Origin: Natronosporangium sp035305625
GTDB lineage: Bacteria > Actinomycetota > Actinomycetes > Mycobacteriales > Micromonosporaceae
DNA: 64,000 nucleotides
Direction: 5' to 3'
Assembly: GCA_963809545.1 (NCBI GenBank)
Contig: CAWEKD010000005.1
Location: 186,001-250,000 of the forward strand
Shown here: piece by piece, positions 29,302 through 39,108 of the stretch
Layout: each line of letters opens with the position of its first letter
Position numbering within the stretch: position 1 is the first letter of the stretch
The notes under the pieces: generated by a model
What the model saw: the letters and a program-made list of their open reading frames with translations, nothing else
Databases searched by the model: none
Told to the model about the DNA's origin: nothing
Position numbers and translations under genes: made by a program

Positions 29302-29481
29302 TCAGTGCTCAGTCTCGGCCGGAGCGGAGACGGCGTCCACGTCGGTCGGCCGGCGGCGGCGTAGCTTACTCGTCGCCCGGCGGAACCACATCCGCACCGC
29401 GACCATCGCCCCGGAGAAGCCGGCCACGACCGCCGCGACCAGCATGCTGCCGCTACCTGGGTCGAGGTACGCGAGGTCCAT
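29302..29481 (-). CDS. Small YLDPGSG membrane protein
   Basis: A 59-aa protein, MDLAYLDPGSGSMLVAAVVA and onward, with one membrane helix (residues 12-32), then a basic RRATSKLRRRR stretch and an acidic tail. The YLDPGSGS opening is a recurrent feature of tiny membrane proteins encoded with sulfatase-fold transferases and glycan methyltransferases. Its position four bases before the methyltransferase start makes it the first gene of that operon. A scaffold or regulatory role is inferred only. Confidence 0.8.
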   Translation of the reverse strand: MDLAYLDPGSGSMLVAAVVAGFSGAMVAVRMWFRRATSKLRRRRPTDVDAVSAPAETEH

Positions 29482-29682
29482 CAGTGGTCAACACCCTTCT
29501 ATCGTCCGTCGGCCGCCGGCCGGCACTACTACTGGCTTCGCCCCGGCGGCACCGCCGGCCATCCTACGTAAGCCTGACGTCCCTCCTACGTTAACCATCC
29601 ATCTGCCCGCCATTGATCGTGGGTCGGTCACGACCCGGTTGCGATCGGACAACCACGCGGGTCAACCACCCTGCCGATGACT

Positions 29683-31656
29683 CTACGCCACCTCCCGATA
29701 GCGCTGGGCAAAGGCGGCGAAAGCTGCCAGAGAGTCCGGATTGGCGAGCGCGCCCTCGGCCGCCGCCTCCGCCACCGGTGTTCCGGTGAGGATCTTCTTC
29801 ACCGGCACCTCGAGCTTCTTGCCGGACAGGGTGCGCGGAATCGCCGGCACCTGCACCAGCTGGTCCGGCACGTGCCGGGGGGACAGGGCGGTCCGCAGCT
29901 CGGTGGCGACCTTGGCCCGCAGCGCGTCGTCCACGGTATGCCCCTCCGCCAGCACCACGAACAGCAGCAGTTCGTCCCGCTGGTCGTCGGTCAGGTGGAC
30001 CACGAGCGAGTCCCGCACCTCGGGCAGGTCCTCCACCACCGCGTACAGTTCGGCGGTGCCCAGCCGCACCCCGCCCCGGTTCAAGGTGGCGTCCGAGCGC
30101 CCGGTGATCACACAGGAGCCTCGCTCGGTGATGGTGATCCAGTCCCCGTGCCGCCATACCCCCGGGTAGACGTCAAAGTACGCTTGGCGGTACCGCTCGC
30201 CGGACGGGTCGTTCCAGAACCCCACCGGCATGGAGGGCATCGGCTCCGTGATGACCAGCTCCCCCAGGGCGCCGGTGACCGGCTTGCCGGCCGAGTCGTA
30301 CGCCTCCACCTTGGCCCCCAGGCACCGACAGGTGATCTCTCCCTGCCACACCGGCAACAGCGGTACCCCGCCGACAAAGCCCGTGCACACGTCGGTGCCT
30401 CCGGACAGCGATTGCAGCTGTACGGTCGGTGACACCTGTTCGTACACATAGCTGAAGCCTTCCGGCGGCAACGGTGAGCCGGTGGAGCCGATCCCCCGCA
30501 GCCGACTCAGGTCCGCCAACTCGCGGGGGGCGATCTCCGCCTTGCGGCAGGCCATCAGGAACGGCGCCGAGGTGCCGAAGTACGTCATGCCGGACTCCTC
30601 GGCCAGCCGCCACAGCCGCCCCAGGTCCGGATACCCCGGGTCCCCGTCGAACAGCACGATCGCCGCCCCCACCGCCGGGGCGGAGACCAGGAAGTTCCAC
30701 ATCATCCAGCCGGTGGTGGTGAACCAGCTGAACCGGTCCCCCGGCCCGAGATCGTGGTGCAGGGCGAGCATCTTCAGATGCTCCAGCAGGATCCCGCCGT
30801 GACCGTGCACGATCGGCTTCGGCAGGCCGGTGGTGCCGGAGGAGTACAGCACGTACAGCGGGTGGTCGAACGGCACCGGGGTAAAGGTCAGCGGCGCGTC
30901 GGTGGGCGCGGCCAGGTCGGACCACAGCAGGTCCCCGTCGTTACTGGTCGGGTCGAGGTAGGGCAGCCACACGGTGTGGCGTACCGACGGCAGCGCCGCC
31001 CGGATCTCCGCCACCTGCGCCCGCCGGTCCACCTCCTTCTTCCCGTACCGGTAGCCGTCCACCGCCACCAGCACCGACGGCTCGATCTGCTGCCACCGGT
31101 CGGTGACGCTGCGGGTGCCGAACTCGGGGGCGCAGGAGGAGAAGACCGCGCCCAGGCTGGTGGCGGCCAGCATCAGCACGAACGTCTCCGGCAGGTTGGG
31201 CAGGTAGGCCGCGACCCGGTCCCCCGGGCCGACCCCCAGTCGACGCAGCCCGGCCGCCACCCGCCGAACCTGTTCCCGCAGCTCGGCGGCGGTGAGGGTG
31301 CTCGGCTGCCGGGTCTGCGACCAGCTCAGCACCACCGGTGCGTCGTCGCTCAGCCCCGGCATCCGCAGCACGTGCTCGGCGTAGTTGAGCGTGGCCCCGG
31401 GGAACCAGCGGGCACCGGGTAGGCGCTGTTCGGCCAGTGCACCCTCCGGTGGGGTGTGGGCCTGCACGTCGAAGTAGTCCCATATCGACTGCCAGAAGCC
31501 GGCCAGATCGGTCACCGACCACCGCCACAGCTCGTGGTAGTCACGGAAGTGGTGACCGCGCTCAGCCGCTAGCCAGCGGAGATAGGCGCCGATCCGAGAG
31601 CGGTCGAGGATGTCAGGCGGGGGATTCCACAGCACTGGGGGTGTCATATCGCTCAT
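29683..31656 (-). CDS. Acetoacetyl-CoA synthetase
   Basis: Activates acetoacetate (or a related short beta-keto acid) to its CoA thioester through an adenylate. The 657-aa protein has the P-loop YSSGTTGLPKPIVHGHGG, the FTTTGWMMWN motif, FVGGVPLLPVWQGEITCRCLGA typical of acetoacetyl-CoA synthetases, the hinge Asp in GRSDATLNRGGVRLG, and the catalytic Lys near the end (LSGKKLEVPVKKIL). ATG at 31656 gives the usual family length; the open frame extends far upstream into the antisense of the next gene. Divergent from a membrane-protein gene. Confidence 0.92.
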   Translation of the reverse strand: MSDMTPPVLWNPPPDILDRSRIGAYLRWLAAERGHHFRDYHELWRWSVTDLAGFWQSIWDYFDVQAHTPPEGALAEQRLPGARWFPGATLNYAEHVLRMPGLSDDAPVVLSWSQTRQPSTLTAAELREQVRRVAAGLRRLGVGPGDRVAAYLPNLPETFVLMLAATSLGAVFSSCAPEFGTRSVTDRWQQIEPSVLVAVDGYRYGKKEVDRRAQVAEIRAALPSVRHTVWLPYLDPTSNDGDLLWSDLAAPTDAPLTFTPVPFDHPLYVLYSSGTTGLPKPIVHGHGGILLEHLKMLALHHDLGPGDRFSWFTTTGWMMWNFLVSAPAVGAAIVLFDGDPGYPDLGRLWRLAEESGMTYFGTSAPFLMACRKAEIAPRELADLSRLRGIGSTGSPLPPEGFSYVYEQVSPTVQLQSLSGGTDVCTGFVGGVPLLPVWQGEITCRCLGAKVEAYDSAGKPVTGALGELVITEPMPSMPVGFWNDPSGERYRQAYFDVYPGVWRHGDWITITERGSCVITGRSDATLNRGGVRLGTAELYAVVEDLPEVRDSLVVHLTDDQRDELLLFVVLAEGHTVDDALRAKVATELRTALSPRHVPDQLVQVPAIPRTLSGKKLEVPVKKILTGTPVAEAAAEGALANPDSLAAFAAFAQRYREVA

Positions 31657-31720
31657 CTTGCCGTACCGCGCAAGAGCGTCGCTGCCCGATATGGGAGGTA
31701 AATATAGGTACGGTGCTGAC

Positions 31721-32401
31721 ATGCGGCATTTGTGGAGCCTGCTGGCCGGGATCCTGGTGGCCCCACTGGCGTGGCTGCTGCTCGCGATCGGGCAGCCGGC
31801 GATGCAGCGCACCGCCCACGACTGGTGGGCCGCGAACCGGTTCGACACCGTCGACCTGATCGGTCCCACGATCCTGCTGGTGGTGGTCGGGCTGGTGCTG
31901 GGGCTCCTGGGCACCCTGCGGTGGTCCCCGCTCGGCCCCGCGGTGGCGGGGCTGCTGCTGGTGGCCCCGACCGGGCTCATGTTCATCACCCCACTGCGCA
32001 CCTTGGAGGCGCTCTCGTACGACCAGCCGCGCCGGCTGCTCGGGCAGGAACTACTCCCGGCTGCGCCGGTGTACACCGGCACTCTCCTGATGGTGGGGAC
32101 GCTGCTGCTGATGTCGGTGGTCAGCGTCGAGCGGTGGCGACGGCGCGAGCGGACACCCGGGCTCACCACTCCCGCCGCCCCGACCACCCCGTTCCCCGGC
32201 GCGGGGTCGCTGGTGACCACCGGCTCCGCCGACCGCGGGGAGACCCCCCGGCCGATGCCGATGAGCGATGAAGAGATCCTGGCGGCGGCCGCGCAGTTGG
32301 ATGAGCAACCGACCGCGGACCTGCCGATGGTGCCCGACCAACCGGACGCGACCCCGAACGACCCAGGCGGCGACGCTCCGGACGATCACCGGCACCCCTG
32401 A
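31721..32401 (+). CDS. Four-helix membrane protein with acidic C-terminal tail
   Basis: Function unknown. The 226-aa protein has about four membrane helices in residues 4-140 (LLAGILVAPLAWLLLAIG, ILLVVVGLVLGLLGTL, GLLLVAPTGLMFI, TGTLLMVGTLLLM) and a hydrophilic, Asp/Pro-rich tail from 145 onward that ends in DDHRHP. The tail contains MSDEEILAAAAQLDEQ, a possible helical interaction segment. No cofactor motif is visible. ATG at 31721 is chosen because the first helix starts right after it; no good ribosome site is present. Confidence 0.7.
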   Translation: MRHLWSLLAGILVAPLAWLLLAIGQPAMQRTAHDWWAANRFDTVDLIGPTILLVVVGLVLGLLGTLRWSPLGPAVAGLLLVAPTGLMFITPLRTLEALSYDQPRRLLGQELLPAAPVYTGTLLMVGTLLLMSVVSVERWRRRERTPGLTTPAAPTTPFPGAGSLVTTGSADRGETPRPMPMSDEEILAAAAQLDEQPTADLPMVPDQPDATPNDPGGDAPDDHRHP

Positions 32402-32632
32402 TGCCACCGGTCAAGGGTGAGGTTGACCACCCTTACCGCTCCCCGAGGCCGGGATGGAACCGATCCCACCAGCAATGTCCCAGCAATCGGGAGCGACGAT
32501 TCGACGAATCGCCGTTGATCATCGTGGCCGGGCTGGCTATGCCGAGATCCCGGCCAGTTATGGTCCGGTAGCCGCGTAAGCTGAAGTCCGCCCTGCGGCT
32601 ATGTGCCGCCTGTTGTGACCGGAGTTGCCAGG
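32402..32632. other. 231-bp intergenic region upstream of the UDP-glucose dehydrogenase
   Basis: No gene seen. It contains a 15-base perfect dyad, CGATTCG-A-CGAATCG (32497-32511), a candidate operator. Downstream, TTGATC and TATGCC are spaced 17 bases apart on the plus strand and could be a weak promoter for the following gene. Confidence 0.4.
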
Positions 32633-34081
32633 ATGAGCTTTTCGTCGACGCCTTCGCCGTTCTCTCCGGCTGCGGTGCCGGAGGTGGTGTCGCCGCCGTC
32701 AGGGGCGGCCAAACCGCGATTGACGTTCCTGGGCTGCGGCTATCTGGGGGCCACCTACGCGATCTGTTTCGCGGAACTGGGCTATGAAGTGCTCGGGGTG
32801 GACGTGGACGCGGACAAGATCGCGAAATTGTCCGCCGGCCAGGTGCCGTTCCATGAACCAGGGCTAGACGAGCTGCTACGAGCCAACTTGGCTTCGGGCC
32901 GACTACGGTTCGGGACCTCGTACGAGGAGGCGGCCGAGTTCGGCGACGTGCACTTCATCTGCGTCGGCACTCCGCAGCGCGACGACGGCATCGGCGCCGA
33001 TTTGTCGTACGTGGAACAAGCGGTGACCACGTTGGCGCAGGCGCTGCGCCGCAAAGCGTTGATCGTGGGTAAGTCGACGGTGCCCACCGGCACCGCCGAA
33101 TGGGTGCAGCAGTTGGTGAACAAGCAGGCCGACCCCGAGCTGGGGGTGGAGGTCGCCTGGTCACCGGAGTTCCTGCAGGAGGGGCACGCGGTGGAGGATG
33201 TGCTGCGGCCCAACCGGCTGGTGCTGGCCTACCAGAGCCCGTGGGCCGGCGGCATGCTCTACGCCGCCCACAAGGGAGTGTTCGACCTGGCCGCGGCCGA
33301 GGAGCGGGAGGTGCCGGTAGTCACCTGCGACTTCGCCACCGCCGAGCTGGTCAAGGTCGCCGCCAACTCCTTCCTGGCCACCAAGATCTCCTTCATCAAC
33401 GCCATGTCCGAGATCTGTGAGGTCACCGGCGCCGACGTCACCCTGCTGGCCAAGGCCATCGGTTACGACCCTCGGATCGGCGGACGCTACCTGCAGGCCG
33501 GGGTCGGATTCGGCGGCGGCTGCCTCCCCAAGGACATTCGCGCCTTCCAGGCCCGCGCGCAGGAGCTGGGGGCCGGGGAGTCCGTCCGGTTCCTGCACGA
33601 GGTGGAACTGATCAACCTACGTCGGCGGACGCGGGTCCTGAAGATGGCCGCCCAGCTGCTGGACCGGCCGTTCGGGCCTGCCGGGCCGGACCTGTCCGGC
33701 ACCCGGATCGGGGTGCTGGGCAGCACCTTCAAGCCCAACACCGACGACGTGCGGGACGCTCCCGCGCTGGCCGTGACCGCCCTGCTGCACAAGGCCGGTG
33801 CCGACGTGCACGTGTACGACCCGCAGGGCATGGAGAACGCCCGGGCAGTTCTGCCCGAGGTGACCTACCACCCCACTCTCGCCGAGGCGATCACCGGTGC
33901 CGACCTGGTCTGTGTCCTGACGGAGTGGACGGAGTTCCGCAACGCCGACCCGGCGGCCCTGGTCAAGCTCGTCAACAATCCGGTCGTCATCGACGGTCGA
34001 AACTGCCTCGACCCACACCTGTGGGCCGCCGCCGGTTGGCGATACCACGGCATGGGGCGCCCGGGAGTCGCTCCGTCCTGA
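32633..34081 (+). CDS. UDP-glucose 6-dehydrogenase family protein
   Basis: NAD-dependent sugar-nucleotide dehydrogenase making a uronic acid, most likely UDP-glucuronate from UDP-glucose, for exopolysaccharide or antibiotic sugars. The 482-aa protein carries the Rossmann motif FLGCGYLGATYA (residues 33-44), VGTPQRDDG, STVPTGTAEW, the catalytic Cys in GVGFGGGCLPKDIRAF, and the second nucleotide domain IGVLGSTFKPNTDDVRDAP. A Ser/Pro-rich N-terminal leader of 30 residues precedes the fold. Ribosome site ggag lies 9 bases upstream of ATG. GDP-mannose dehydrogenase activity is a less likely alternative. Confidence 0.9.
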   Translation: MSFSSTPSPFSPAAVPEVVSPPSGAAKPRLTFLGCGYLGATYAICFAELGYEVLGVDVDADKIAKLSAGQVPFHEPGLDELLRANLASGRLRFGTSYEEAAEFGDVHFICVGTPQRDDGIGADLSYVEQAVTTLAQALRRKALIVGKSTVPTGTAEWVQQLVNKQADPELGVEVAWSPEFLQEGHAVEDVLRPNRLVLAYQSPWAGGMLYAAHKGVFDLAAAEEREVPVVTCDFATAELVKVAANSFLATKISFINAMSEICEVTGADVTLLAKAIGYDPRIGGRYLQAGVGFGGGCLPKDIRAFQARAQELGAGESVRFLHEVELINLRRRTRVLKMAAQLLDRPFGPAGPDLSGTRIGVLGSTFKPNTDDVRDAPALAVTALLHKAGADVHVYDPQGMENARAVLPEVTYHPTLAEAITGADLVCVLTEWTEFRNADPAALVKLVNNPVVIDGRNCLDPHLWAAAGWRYHGMGRPGVAPS

Positions 34082-34164
34082 GTCGTCCGCGGGTCAGCGT
34101 GGCGCCGGCTGGCCGGATCGCGCGATGATGCAGTCATCCGCGACCGGTCGGAGGTTCACACACC

Positions 34165-37100
34165 ATGGCGGACATTCCCCCCGAGCGGCCGGCCGGTCGG
34201 CCCACGACCCGACCGTCCGCTCCGGACCAGCGACGGCCCGCCGAGCCGTCGCCGGCGAACATGCCGCCCACGGTGTCATCACCCCGCCCAGAGCGGGGTC
34301 CGCGCATCGAGGTGGCCCCGCTGCCGCCGGAGACCAGCCCCGGTCCCGCCCAAACCATCATGCTGGGGCTGGGCTCGCTGCTGCTGGGGATCGCCGCGAT
34401 CACCTTCGTCGGGGCCGCCTTCACCGGCCTTGACCCGCTCAGCCAGCTGGTGATCCTGCTGGCGGTAGCAGCGATGTTCCTCGCGGTACCGCCACCGGTG
34501 GCCGCCCGGGGGCTAGGGGCCACCGCCGAGTCTCTCGCCGCGGTCGGGCTGGTGGTCACCAGCGTGGCGGGTTATCCGCTGTGGAGCGCCACCGGCGCCG
34601 ATCAGGTCCTGCCGGCCACGGTCTATGTCGGGCTGGTGGCCGCCGCCACCGCTGGTCTGGGGTACGGGTATTCCTGGCTGACCCGGTTGGCGGTGCCCCA
34701 ATGGGCGGCCTTGGTGGCGCTGCAGCCGGTGCTACCGCTCCTCGCCGGACCGGTGGTGACCGGGCCCGCCGGCTGGGGCCTGGTGTTCACACTGGTGGCG
34801 GCGCAGAACCTGGGACTGGCGCTGGCGGCCGGTCGGCGCCCGCTGGGGCTGGTCGCCTGGGCGCTGCACGGGCTGGCGCTGCTGATCTCGATCAGCTGCT
34901 CCGCGGCTGGGCTGTTGTTGGCCGACGCCCCGGGAGCCGCCCTGCCGGCCGCCGGCGCCCTACTGCTGGCCGGCGTGGTAGCGGCCGCCGGCGGACTGCG
35001 CTCCGAAGAGGAACTGCTGCTGCGGCTGGGGACGGCGATCGCCACCTTGACCGTGCTCGGCGCCGGCACCCGGCTGGTGGCGCTGGCGTTGCCGGGCCGG
35101 TCGCTGCTGCCGATCGCGCTGGTGGTGGCGGGGACCGCCCTAGCGGTACGGGCGTCGCCGGCCCCGCTCCGCCCGGGACCGCGCGGAGCGGTCATCGGCG
35201 CCTCGAGTGTGCTCGGGGTGGTCGTGGCGGGGCTGACCCTGCACGCCGGGTTGGTCGCGGTGGTGTGGCCGGCCTGGCCGACCGCGCTGCCCGACTACCC
35301 GGCCCAGCTGGCGGCCGCCGCGGAGTGGGGCGGGGGCTGGCAGTTGGCCGCCACCGCCGCGGCGGCCACGGTGACGGCGAGCCTGGTCGTGCCGCACGCG
35401 TTCCGGCGGGAGCTGACCGTGGCCGGGGCAGGATTGGCCATCGTGGCGATCCCGGCCTCATTCGGGTTGTCCCCGAGCGCCGGCGCCTGGGTCCTGGTGG
35501 TGGGAGCAGCCGGGCTGGCGTTGACCGGGGTGACCGCCGCCACCCGACGCGCCGCGGTCGCCCATCTGGTGGCCGCCGGCGGGAGTGGACTGCTGGCCGT
35601 CGGGGTGGCGCTGGCCGCACCGGTCCTGACCGCGGGAGTCTTGGCCGCCCTCACCCTCACCGGGGTGGTGGTCGCCGGCACCCGACCAGCTGAGGAGGCG
35701 GCGACCCCGGTGACCACCTGGTCGGCCGGGGCCGCCAGCCTGACGCTGCCGGCCGCAGCCGCCACCACCGCGTTCGCGGCCGGCGCGCCGCCCGCCGCCG
35801 TGTTGGCCGCCACCTATGCGGCGGTGTGCGCCTCCCTCGGCTACGCCGCGGTCCGCCAACTACGGGAACGCGAGCTGCCGATCGGGATCCGGTTGGGCAC
35901 CGTCCTCGCCACGGTGGTGGGGGTGGTGGTCACGGCCGCCACCGATCCGCACACCGTCGACATCGGTCTGGTGGTGCTCCTGGTCGCCACCGGATTGGCG
36001 GTCACCGGTAGCACGCAACTCGACGCATTGCGCCGCCCGGACCGCCGGTTGGACGCCTCCGACCTGGCGGCCGCGGCGGTCACCGTGGTCACCCTGCTCA
36101 CCCTGGCCCGGATCACCACCCTGCTGGTGCCGCTCGGTGGCGCGGACGCCCTCCTGGCCACCGCCGCCGGGCTGGTCCTGCTGATGGCGGTAGCGGTCCG
36201 GACGGTTCCGACTTCCTGGCGGCGTGGCCCGGTGGTGGGGCTGGCGGCGCTGGGCACGCTGGTGGTGGGGCTCGCCGCCCCCACCGGCCTGGTCGGGGCG
36301 GCCCGGGCGCTGACGCTGGCCTCGCCCTGGTGGCGGGCCGACCTCACCCGATGGCGACCCGGGCCCACCCTGTTCGAGATCGGCTGGTCGGCGCCGTTCG
36401 CGTTGGCGCTACTGGCGCTCGCGGCCGCCCTGGTGCTGCCGGTCCCGATCCGATACCGGGTCACCGCCCCGCTGGTGGTGCTGGCCACGCTCGCGGCCGG
36501 CAACGGCTTCGGACTGCCCTGGTGGGCCCCGACCGCCCTGGCCACCCTGGCCGGTGCCGGATATGCGCTGCTGGCGGTAGGGCCACCGACGGCCCGACTG
36601 GCGCGGTGGTCGCCGCGGACCGCAGCGTGGCCCCGGGCGGCGGCGGCGCTGACCCTGTTCGGTTACGCCGTAGCCGCCGCGGCCCGCCCCGAGACCACCG
36701 CCGCCACCCTGACCGTGCTCACGCTGGTGGGTCTGCTCGTGGCCGGCTGGGGAGCGGCCCGCCCCTGGCCGGATCCCCGCCGGACCGTGGGGGGAGCGGC
36801 GCTGACCGCCGCGTTGATGGCGTTCCCGGCCGGGCTGGCGGCGCTGACCGGCGCCTTGACCTCCGCCCCCGCCCTGCCTCCCGCCGCCGCGCTGGCCGGC
36901 ACCGGGTTGGGGTTGGCGCTGGTGGCCACGCTCCCCACGGTGGGGGGTGGACCGGTGCGCCTGCCCTACCCGGGGTACGTCACGGTCGGGGTGACCGTCG
37001 CGGCCACCGGCACCGCGTTGGCCAGTCTGCCGACCACCCAGCCCACCGGGGTGTACGCGGCGGCGGCGGTGCTCCTGACCGTACTGGCCGAGCTGCTGCG

Positions 37101-38556
37101 GGCCGGAACCTACCGGACCGCCGACCGCCAGAATCTGCCCGCTCCGCTGGTCAGCCCGCCGATCGGGGCGCTGCTGGCCGCCGCGGCCCCGGCCACGGTC
37201 GCCCTCGTGGGGATCAGCCCCGCCCTCGCAGCCGCGCTGGTGGACCCGTATCACTCCCTGACCGCGATCTGGCGGGGACCGCAGCCCCCGCTGCTGGACA
37301 CCGGCGAGGTACCGGCCACCAGCGTGCTCGCGGTCCTGCTGATCACCCTGACCACGGCGTTGGCGGCGGTCGGGTTCGGCGGGGTGGTCACCCGGCAGAT
37401 CGTGCCGTTGACCCTTCCCGGGCTGGCGGTCACCCTGTTGATCACCCCGGCGGCGCTGGGCGCGCCCTGGCCGGTCGGGACGTTGGCGGCCCTGGCGGTG
37501 TTCACGCTGTCGGTGCTCGGAGTGGCGCTCACCCCGCCCCCACCGCGGGATCGGGCGGTCCGGCCGTTGCGCGCCGCCCGGATGGTGGTGCTGGGAACCG
37601 GCCTGCTCGCCGGCGGTGCCGGACTGGCCGGCAGCCTCGCGGACCCGTACCTGACCTGGGGCACCTGTGGTGGTGGGGTCGCGGTCGGGCTCATCGCCGC
37701 GTTCGCGGGCCGGACCGGCCTGGCTCGACTCACCGGCTGGCTGGGCGCGGCCACCGCCGCGCAATTGTTCGCCCTGACCACCGCCGCCCTGCTCGGCGCG
37801 ACCGCGCCCCAGGCGGCCTTCGGGCTCCTGGTGGTCGCGGCGCTGGGGCTGCTGGTGGCGCCGCGCCTGCCGGGACTGCGGTCACCGACCCGGCGCCCGG
37901 AGCAGGCGACGGTGGAAGGATGCGGGGGCTACCTGCCGCTGCTGCTGGCGCTGGGGCTGGTGCTCACCCTCGGCACGGCCGGCCAGGTGGCGGCGCTCCT
38001 GGTCGGTGGAGGAGCGGTGCTGGGGCTCGCCGGCCTGCGCCCAGGCCGTCTGCACCTGACCCGTCGCCTGCTGTGGTGGACCGGCGCCCTGGCGGAAGTG
38101 GCGGCCTGGTGGATCTTGATGCGGCAGTGGGAGGTGGGGGTCATCGAGGCCTACACCCTGCCGTTCGCGCTGTTCGCACTGGTGGTGGGGGTACTGGAGA
38201 CTCGGTACCGGCCCGAGCTGAGTAGCTGGGTCACGCACGGACCGGGACTGGTGGCGGCGTTCGGCCCCAGCCTGGTGGTGATCCTCACCGCGACCGCCCC
38301 CGATCCGATCCGACACGCCTGGGTGATCTTGGGCGGCGCCATCGTGGTGGTGGCCGGTTCCCGCTGGAGCCAACGCGCACCGCTGATCATCGGCGCCGTG
38401 GTGACCGCGGCCGGGGCACTGCACCTGTTGAGCCTGGCGGGGCCATGGCTGGTACTGATCCCGGTGGGGCTGTTGTTGCTGGTGCTGGGGGCCAACCGGG
38501 AGAAACGCGCCCGGGACCTGGCGCGACTGCGGGGCGTCTACTCCCGCATGCGCTGA
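34165..38556 (+). CDS. Giant multi-helix membrane protein (SCO7613-type)
   Basis: A 1463-aa integral membrane protein with a hydrophilic Pro/Arg-rich N-terminus of about 60 residues and then hydrophobic helices almost without break to the end (several dozen predicted by eye). It resembles the actinobacterial SCO7613 C-terminal-domain membrane proteins, whose function is unknown. No catalytic or binding motif stands out; charged residues are rare and composition is dominated by Ala, Leu, Val and Gly. A good ribosome site (ggagg) precedes the ATG. It follows the UDP-glucose dehydrogenase by 83 bp and could be co-transcribed. Confidence 0.8.
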   Translation: MADIPPERPAGRPTTRPSAPDQRRPAEPSPANMPPTVSSPRPERGPRIEVAPLPPETSPGPAQTIMLGLGSLLLGIAAITFVGAAFTGLDPLSQLVILLAVAAMFLAVPPPVAARGLGATAESLAAVGLVVTSVAGYPLWSATGADQVLPATVYVGLVAAATAGLGYGYSWLTRLAVPQWAALVALQPVLPLLAGPVVTGPAGWGLVFTLVAAQNLGLALAAGRRPLGLVAWALHGLALLISISCSAAGLLLADAPGAALPAAGALLLAGVVAAAGGLRSEEELLLRLGTAIATLTVLGAGTRLVALALPGRSLLPIALVVAGTALAVRASPAPLRPGPRGAVIGASSVLGVVVAGLTLHAGLVAVVWPAWPTALPDYPAQLAAAAEWGGGWQLAATAAAATVTASLVVPHAFRRELTVAGAGLAIVAIPASFGLSPSAGAWVLVVGAAGLALTGVTAATRRAAVAHLVAAGGSGLLAVGVALAAPVLTAGVLAALTLTGVVVAGTRPAEEAATPVTTWSAGAASLTLPAAAATTAFAAGAPPAAVLAATYAAVCASLGYAAVRQLRERELPIGIRLGTVLATVVGVVVTAATDPHTVDIGLVVLLVATGLAVTGSTQLDALRRPDRRLDASDLAAAAVTVVTLLTLARITTLLVPLGGADALLATAAGLVLLMAVAVRTVPTSWRRGPVVGLAALGTLVVGLAAPTGLVGAARALTLASPWWRADLTRWRPGPTLFEIGWSAPFALALLALAAALVLPVPIRYRVTAPLVVLATLAAGNGFGLPWWAPTALATLAGAGYALLAVGPPTARLARWSPRTAAWPRAAAALTLFGYAVAAAARPETTAATLTVLTLVGLLVAGWGAARPWPDPRRTVGGAALTAALMAFPAGLAALTGALTSAPALPPAAALAGTGLGLALVATLPTVGGGPVRLPYPGYVTVGVTVAATGTALASLPTTQPTGVYAAAAVLLTVLAELLRAGTYRTADRQNLPAPLVSPPIGALLAAAAPATVALVGISPALAAALVDPYHSLTAIWRGPQPPLLDTGEVPATSVLAVLLITLTTALAAVGFGGVVTRQIVPLTLPGLAVTLLITPAALGAPWPVGTLAALAVFTLSVLGVALTPPPPRDRAVRPLRAARMVVLGTGLLAGGAGLAGSLADPYLTWGTCGGGVAVGLIAAFAGRTGLARLTGWLGAATAAQLFALTTAALLGATAPQAAFGLLVVAALGLLVAPRLPGLRSPTRRPEQATVEGCGGYLPLLLALGLVLTLGTAGQVAALLVGGGAVLGLAGLRPGRLHLTRRLLWWTGALAEVAAWWILMRQWEVGVIEAYTLPFALFALVVGVLETRYRPELSSWVTHGPGLVAAFGPSLVVILTATAPDPIRHAWVILGGAIVVVAGSRWSQRAPLIIGAVVTAAGALHLLSLAGPWLVLIPVGLLLLVLGANREKRARDLARLRGVYSRMR

Positions 38557-38595
38557 CCACCGCCGATCCCCGTGGATGGGTGCTGAAACCGGTGG

Positions 38596-39108
38596 TCAGT
38601 CGGAGTCGGGGATCGGGTTGAGAATGCGCAGCACCGCGTCCTTTTCCGCCACCTGCTCGGCCTGTCGGCGTTGGAACTCCTCCATCCGGGCCCGCAGCTG
38701 CGGATCGGTGGCGGCGAGCATCCGCACCGCCAGCAGCCCGGCGTTCCGCGCCCCTCCGATCGACACGGTCGCCACCGGCACCCCGGCCGGCATCTGCACG
38801 ATCGACAGCAGCGAGTCCAGCCCGTCCAGGTGTTTCAACGGCACCGGCACCCCGATCACTGGCAGCGGGGTGGCGGCGGCCACCATCCCGGGCAGGTGGG
38901 CCGCGCCGCCCGCCCCAGCGATGATCACCCGCAACCCCCGCGCGGCGGCGGTCTGGGCGTACTCCAGCATCGCCACCGGGGTGCGGTGGGCGGACATCAC
39001 CCGCTGCTCGTGCGGTATGTCGAACTCGGCCAGCGCCGTCACCGCCGCCTGCATGATCGGCCAGTCCGAATCGCTGCCCATGATCACCCCGACCTGGGGT
39101 TCAGTCAT
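38596..39108 (-). CDS. purE: N5-carboxyaminoimidazole ribonucleotide mutase, PurE
   Basis: Converts N5-CAIR to CAIR in purine synthesis. The 170-aa protein shows the class I PurE motifs VGVIMGSDSDWP, active-site EQRVMSAHRTP (His), and IAGAGGAAHLPGMVAA. The ATG at 39108 gives the normal family start; a longer open frame to 39180 is antisense to the purK 3' end. It overlaps purK by 8 bp, forming the standard purK-purE pair. A 9-bp inverted repeat (38553-38561 with 38591-38599) spans the convergent stops. Confidence 0.96.
   Translation of the reverse strand: MTEPQVGVIMGSDSDWPIMQAAVTALAEFDIPHEQRVMSAHRTPVAMLEYAQTAAARGLRVIIAGAGGAAHLPGMVAAATPLPVIGVPVPLKHLDGLDSLLSIVQMPAGVPVATVSIGGARNAGLLAVRMLAATDPQLRARMEEFQRRQAEQVAEKDAVLRILNPIPDSD

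Noticed and set aside
31657..32220. N-terminal extension of the acetoacetyl-CoA synthetase frame
   Set aside because: It is antisense to the membrane-protein gene at 31721 and adds low-complexity residues absent from the family.
36330..38225. Second plus-strand frame of 631 codons inside the giant membrane protein
   Set aside because: Arg/Gly-rich shadow of the true frame; the membrane-protein frame has the ribosome site and hydrophobic periodicity.
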